A stretch of 64,000 bases of DNA, taken from the NCBI GenBank assembly GCA_023380285.1, contig JAMCRA010000020.1, positions 1-64,000 on the forward strand, in the 5' to 3' direction. The notes beneath the pieces are model-generated. The model was not told where the DNA came from. It saw nothing but the letters and a program-made list of their open reading frames with translations, and did no database searches. A program made the translations under genes and the position numbers. This document shows, piece by piece, positions 61,000 to 64,000 of this stretch (within the stretch, counting starts at the first letter, position 1; every line of letters starts with the position of its first letter). The DNA comes from Bacillota bacterium. Its GTDB lineage: Bacteria; Nitrospirota_A; Leptospirillia; Leptospirillales; JAMCRA01.

Positions 61000-62185
61000 A
61001 ACGGAAAATCGTCCCGCCCTTGCCCTTCTTCTGCTCTTTTCGAATGTCCTCAATTATCTGGACCGTCAACTGTTTCTCTCTCTCTTTCCTCTTTTTCGGG
61101 TCCGGTTTGGTCTTTCCGACCTGATGCTCGGTTTTCTGGCCTCTTCTTTCACTCTTGTTTACGTCCTGGTCGCTCCGTTTTCCGGGACCCTTCTCCAAAG
61201 GGTGCCGGCCGGGAAGCTCCTGGCGGGAGGGATTGTCACCTTTTCCACGGGGATGGCTCTGACGGGGTTTGCCCCTGATCTCGCCTGGCTTTTCCTCGGC
61301 CGGATGTTGACCGGGGCGGGAGAAGCCGTTTTGACCACTATCGGTCCCGTTTTGTTGTTAAAGAGCCCTTTTTCGAGGATCCGGGGTGAAGGGATGGGGC
61401 TCGGGATCTTTTATGCGGCTATCCCGGCTGGTTCGGCCATGGGATTTGCGCTGGGCGGGGCTTTTTCCCATCAGTCTGATTTCCAGCACGCACTTTTATT
61501 GCCTGTTTTTCCCGGATTCCTTTTGTCCTATCTTCTCTATCGTGGGTTTCAAAAAACCGACATTTCCGGGTTGTCCGATCCGCTTCCCCTTTCCATCTGG
61601 CGAGGGATGCTCCAGAAACCCGTTCTGCTTTCCTTTGTTGTACAGGCCGCCGTGACATTTGTTTTGGGAGGCATGGCCGCATGGCTCTCTGTATATCTGA
61701 CACGTGAAAAGCTCATGACTCTCGCATCTGCGAATCTGGTTTCCGGAGGTGCGCTTCTTGTCGGTGGATTGACAGGGATTTTGCTGGGAGGAAAACTGCT
61801 TGACCGGGAGTGTCTCAATCATCCGGATGCCTGGGGTTTCCGGACGACTCTTGCCGGTTTATTGATGGCCGGGGCCGGCGTTCTTCTTGTCCTTGTCACG
61901 GGTTCCCACATAATGTTGTTTCCGGAATTGTGGCTTTCGACGTTTGGGCTCTTCCTGGGAATGGTTCCGGTAAACTGCCTGATCCTGAAGCGAAATCCTC
62001 CCGTTCTCTCCGCTCCGCTCATGGGGCTCTGCCTTCTTTTCACCCATGTTTTCGGCGACCTGCCTTCCCCTTCTCTGATCGGATGGATGTCCGGGCAAAT
62101 CTCCCTCAATGTGGCGTTGTCCTTCTGCCTTCTGATTCCAATTTCGGTGGCAAGTCTTGCTGTTTATCTGTATCGGCGTGTTTAG
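60971..62185 (+). CDS. major facilitator superfamily transporter
   Basis: 404 residues with 12 predicted helices. NVLNYLDRQLFLSLFPLFR and the loop 2-3 region before LLQRVPAGKLLAGG are MFS-like, as is LGRMLTGAGEAVL in helix IV. Similar to the spinster/MHS-like permeases with the NYxDR motif. Substrate unknown. TTG start within the end of the DUF2127 gene. Confidence 0.88.
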   Translation: MSKPPAPLPETENRPALALLLLFSNVLNYLDRQLFLSLFPLFRVRFGLSDLMLGFLASSFTLVYVLVAPFSGTLLQRVPAGKLLAGGIVTFSTGMALTGFAPDLAWLFLGRMLTGAGEAVLTTIGPVLLLKSPFSRIRGEGMGLGIFYAAIPAGSAMGFALGGAFSHQSDFQHALLLPVFPGFLLSYLLYRGFQKTDISGLSDPLPLSIWRGMLQKPVLLSFVVQAAVTFVLGGMAAWLSVYLTREKLMTLASANLVSGGALLVGGLTGILLGGKLLDRECLNHPDAWGFRTTLAGLLMAGAGVLLVLVTGSHIMLFPELWLSTFGLFLGMVPVNCLILKRNPPVLSAPLMGLCLLFTHVFGDLPSPSLIGWMSGQISLNVALSFCLLIPISVASLAVYLYRRV

Positions 62186-62295
62186 GAAGTTTCCGCTGCC
62201 CGGGGCGATGAGCTTCTCTGGAAAGATGCCAAAAAATGGGATAGGATGAAAAAAAACAAGTTGCTCTCATACGTTCCCCCAGGAGAAGACGCAAA

Positions 62296-62754
62296 ATGAC
62301 TGCAAAAGACCTGATGACGCGTACCCTGGTGTCCGTCACCCCCGAAATGTCCATCCGGGACCTTGCCGACACTCTTGTCAAAAACCGGTTAAACGGAGTC
62401 CCTGTCCTGGATGCCGGAGGGCGTTTTCTGGGAGTCGCAGGCGAACATGATCTCATTCACCATGAAAAACCGTTGCACATCCCGACAACAATTTCTCTCC
62501 TCGATGCGTGGTTTTTTATCGAGCCTCCCGGAGGGCTGAAAAAGGAAATCGAACGGATCGCCGCGACCCAGGTCAAAGATATCTATCAGAAGAACCCTCC
62601 CACCGTCTCTCCATCCGCCACGATCGAGGAAATGGCCCAGATTTTCGAGCGAACCCATGCCGATCTGCTTCCGGTTCTCGACGGGGGAAATCTTGTCGGT
62701 GTGATCGGCAGAACGGACCTGTTGAGGGCCCTTGCCCAGGATGAAATTGCCTGA
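62296..62754 (+). CDS. CBS-domain pair protein
   Basis: 152 residues forming one Bateman module. First CBS: AKDLMTRTLVSVTPEMSI to GVAGEHDLI; second: VKDIYQKNPPTVSPSATIEEMA to GVIGRTDLLRAL. Such modules sense adenine nucleotides. AGGAGAAG lies 7-9 bases before the ATG. The partner is unknown, and it overlaps the tsaE start by 14 bases. Confidence 0.9.
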   Translation: MTAKDLMTRTLVSVTPEMSIRDLADTLVKNRLNGVPVLDAGGRFLGVAGEHDLIHHEKPLHIPTTISLLDAWFFIEPPGGLKKEIERIAATQVKDIYQKNPPTVSPSATIEEMAQIFERTHADLLPVLDGGNLVGVIGRTDLLRALAQDEIA

Positions 62755-63250
62755 GCTAAGCGTGAAATGTCCGCCGGATTTTTCAACGGCGGAGTGCGGC
62801 CGCCTTCTCTCCAGAAGGCTTCCCCCGGGAGCGCTTGTTCTTCTCGAGGGTCCGACCGGGATCGGGAAAACGGAGTTCGTGCGCGGCTTTCTTCGTGGTC
62901 TGGGATTTGCCGGTCCGGTCAATAGCCCGACGTTCGTGACCCTGCAGGTCTATGAGGAAAATGCGTGGAGAGTCTTTCATGGCGATATGGACCGCCTGGC
63001 CGGTCGCAAGGAGGACCCGGAGTTTATTGAAACTCTTGTTCATGAGCGGGAGATTTCCTGGTCTTTTATTGAGTGGGGGGACACGCTTCCGTTGCCGGTC
63101 CGGAATCTGTTTTCGATTGTTCTTCGCGTCCGGATCGCCTGGGAAGGGGAGGAGTTTCGTATTCTGACAGCGACCCTGGAAAAAGGGGAGGGACAGGAAT
63201 GGGTTGGACAATGGGGATCAGAATGCCGGAAAAGTCTCCCGGCTGACTGA
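62741..63250 (+). CDS. tsaE: tRNA threonylcarbamoyladenosine biosynthesis ATPase
   Basis: ATPase partner of TsaB/TsaD in making t6A at position 37 of ANN-decoding tRNAs. About 169 residues: Walker A LEGPTGIGKTEFVRGFLRGLG and the NSPTFVTLQVYE and FIEWGDTLPLP segments are diagnostic. Start at the ATG 62741; a TTG three codons earlier is possible. Overlaps the CBS gene by 14 bases. Confidence 0.92.
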   Translation: MKLPELSVKCPPDFSTAECGRLLSRRLPPGALVLLEGPTGIGKTEFVRGFLRGLGFAGPVNSPTFVTLQVYEENAWRVFHGDMDRLAGRKEDPEFIETLVHEREISWSFIEWGDTLPLPVRNLFSIVLRVRIAWEGEEFRILTATLEKGEGQEWVGQWGSECRKSLPAD

Positions 63251-63279
63251 GAAAAAATCCGGAAGGGGGAGGGGGACCG

Positions 63280-63819
63280 TTGGAATCTCTAAGCGCACCC
63301 TGGCGAATGCGGTATATCAAGGGAGAATCCCGGACGACCGGAGATGGTGGATGCATCCTTTGCGATCTTTCGCGTGCGGGTGTCCAGAGAGACCGGCTCG
63401 TTCTCTACCGGACGACCCTGTGTTACATTGTCCTGAATGCTTTCCCCTACACCAGCGGTCACTTGATGGTCGTTCCTCATGCCCACGGCGGATCTCTCTC
63501 CTCCCAGAATCCGGAGAGTCTTCGGGAGATGATGGACCTATTGGGGGCTTGCGAAAAAATTCTCGAAAAGGAGTATAATCCTACCGGATACAACATCGGA
63601 ATCAACGTGGGAAAAAGTGCGGGTGCAGGTATACAGGATCACTTGCATGCGCACATCTTGCCGCGCTGGGAAGGGGATACGAACTTCATGACGACAATTC
63701 ATGAGGTTCGCGTTCTTCCCGAGGAGCTTCTGGCGACATATGACCGTCTTTTTCCCCATTTTCTCTGTCTGGAGGAGGGGAGGAAGGCGGACCATCCGTC
63801 CCGGAAAAGCTTCCCCTGA
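63280..63819 (+). CDS. HIT-family hydrolase
   Basis: 179 residues of the HIT superfamily (Ap4A phosphorylase or Fhit branch). The N-terminus SAPWRMRYIKGE and GGCILCDL, then HLMVVPHAHGG and the active-site histidine triad DHLHAHILPRW. Hydrolyses dinucleoside polyphosphates or similar. TTG start shortly after an extended GGGGGAGGGGG box. Confidence 0.9.
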   Translation: MESLSAPWRMRYIKGESRTTGDGGCILCDLSRAGVQRDRLVLYRTTLCYIVLNAFPYTSGHLMVVPHAHGGSLSSQNPESLREMMDLLGACEKILEKEYNPTGYNIGINVGKSAGAGIQDHLHAHILPRWEGDTNFMTTIHEVRVLPEELLATYDRLFPHFLCLEEGRKADHPSRKSFP

Positions 63820-63833
63820 GAAAGGATGACGTC

Positions 63834-64000
63834 ATGAAACGTTCTTTTGGATGGGTTTTTGCTGCCGCCTTGTCAGCCTGTCTTTGTTTTCCCCTGAACG
63901 CCAGGGCCTGGGTCGTCGACCAAAAGGCCGACTATCCAGTCCAGGCTGTCCATGATCAGCTGGCCTCCCTTTATTCCGAGTATCGGGATCTTGCCCAAGA
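63834..64000 (+). CDS. exported protein, N-terminal part
   Basis: 55 codons before the window ends. A signal peptide (basic MKRSFGW, hydrophobic core, cleavage after ARA at about 25) is followed by WVVDQKADYPVQAVHDQL. AAGGATG lies 6-7 bases before the ATG. The family cannot be told from this piece; a periplasmic or outer-membrane role is likely. Confidence 0.6.
   Translation, partial: MKRSFGWVFAAALSACLCFPLNARAWVVDQKADYPVQAVHDQLASLYSEYRDLAQ

Noticed and set aside
1..64000. CRISPR arrays, insertion sequences, prophage and tRNA or rRNA genes
   Set aside because: I saw no regularly spaced repeats, transposase or integrase motifs, or tRNA-like cloverleaf with conserved arms in the gaps.

Overview
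The window is gene-dense, has moderately high GC, and looks like part of the chromosome of a chemolithotrophic member of the Nitrospirota, most likely an acidophilic iron oxidiser of the Leptospirillum type. This is inferred from three things. There is a complete Pup/UBact-proteasome operon in a Gram-negative genome (an LptD-like outer-membrane protein is present). There is a large set of c-type cytochrome and cbb3-like oxidase genes. There is a bc complex preceded by a GltD-like FAD/Fe-S oxidoreductase. No sequence search was possible, so the organism is a judgement. I see no tRNA, rRNA, CRISPR array, transposase or phage gene.

Layout. 1-7,657 (minus): tetrapyrrole biosynthesis by the C5 route, ccsA/hemX-like, hemA, hemC, a cobA-hemD fusion and hemB, then ribF and the start of tilS. 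7,776-12,349 (plus): a putative ATP-grasp-like protein, lysine 2,3-aminomutase, BluB and a double-length dCTP deaminase. 12,376-18,964 (plus): a sigma70-like promoter, then arc, dop, pup/ubact, prcB, prcA and pafA, nearly all overlapping. 18,961-22,290 (minus): a dihydroorotate-dehydrogenase-like enzyme, homoserine kinase, a thioredoxin-fold ferredoxin and a VIT/CCC1 iron transporter.

22,438-31,154 (plus): a respiratory cluster with two promoters and one terminator. It holds a CcoO-like monohaem cytochrome, a NorC-like cytochrome, CcoS-like and CcoG proteins, a DUF420 protein, two short stand-alone proteins resembling the first four helices of haem-copper oxidase subunit I, a SUMF1-fold protein without catalytic cysteines, and many very small membrane proteins. 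No full-length catalytic subunit I is in the window. 31,141-39,925: a Nudix hydrolase, a ferredoxin, a frameshifted sigma54 activator and a complete trpEGDCFBA operon, followed by accD, folC and lptD (to 44,533). trpD carries a perfect 29-bp inverted repeat.

44,553-46,332 (minus): an M14 peptidase and NAD kinase. 46,631-52,444 (plus): a strong promoter, the GltD-like oxidoreductase, Rieske protein, terminator, split cytochrome b, a small membrane protein and a tetrahaem cytochrome c. This set suits quinone-linked electron transfer, possibly in reverse toward NAD(P) or ferredoxin. 52,478-64,000: an ABC-2 exporter, YajQ, a lipoprotein SppA, glycerate kinase, a MidA-like methyltransferase, small exported proteins and cytochromes, DUF2127, MFS, CBS, TsaE and HIT proteins, and the start of an exported protein.
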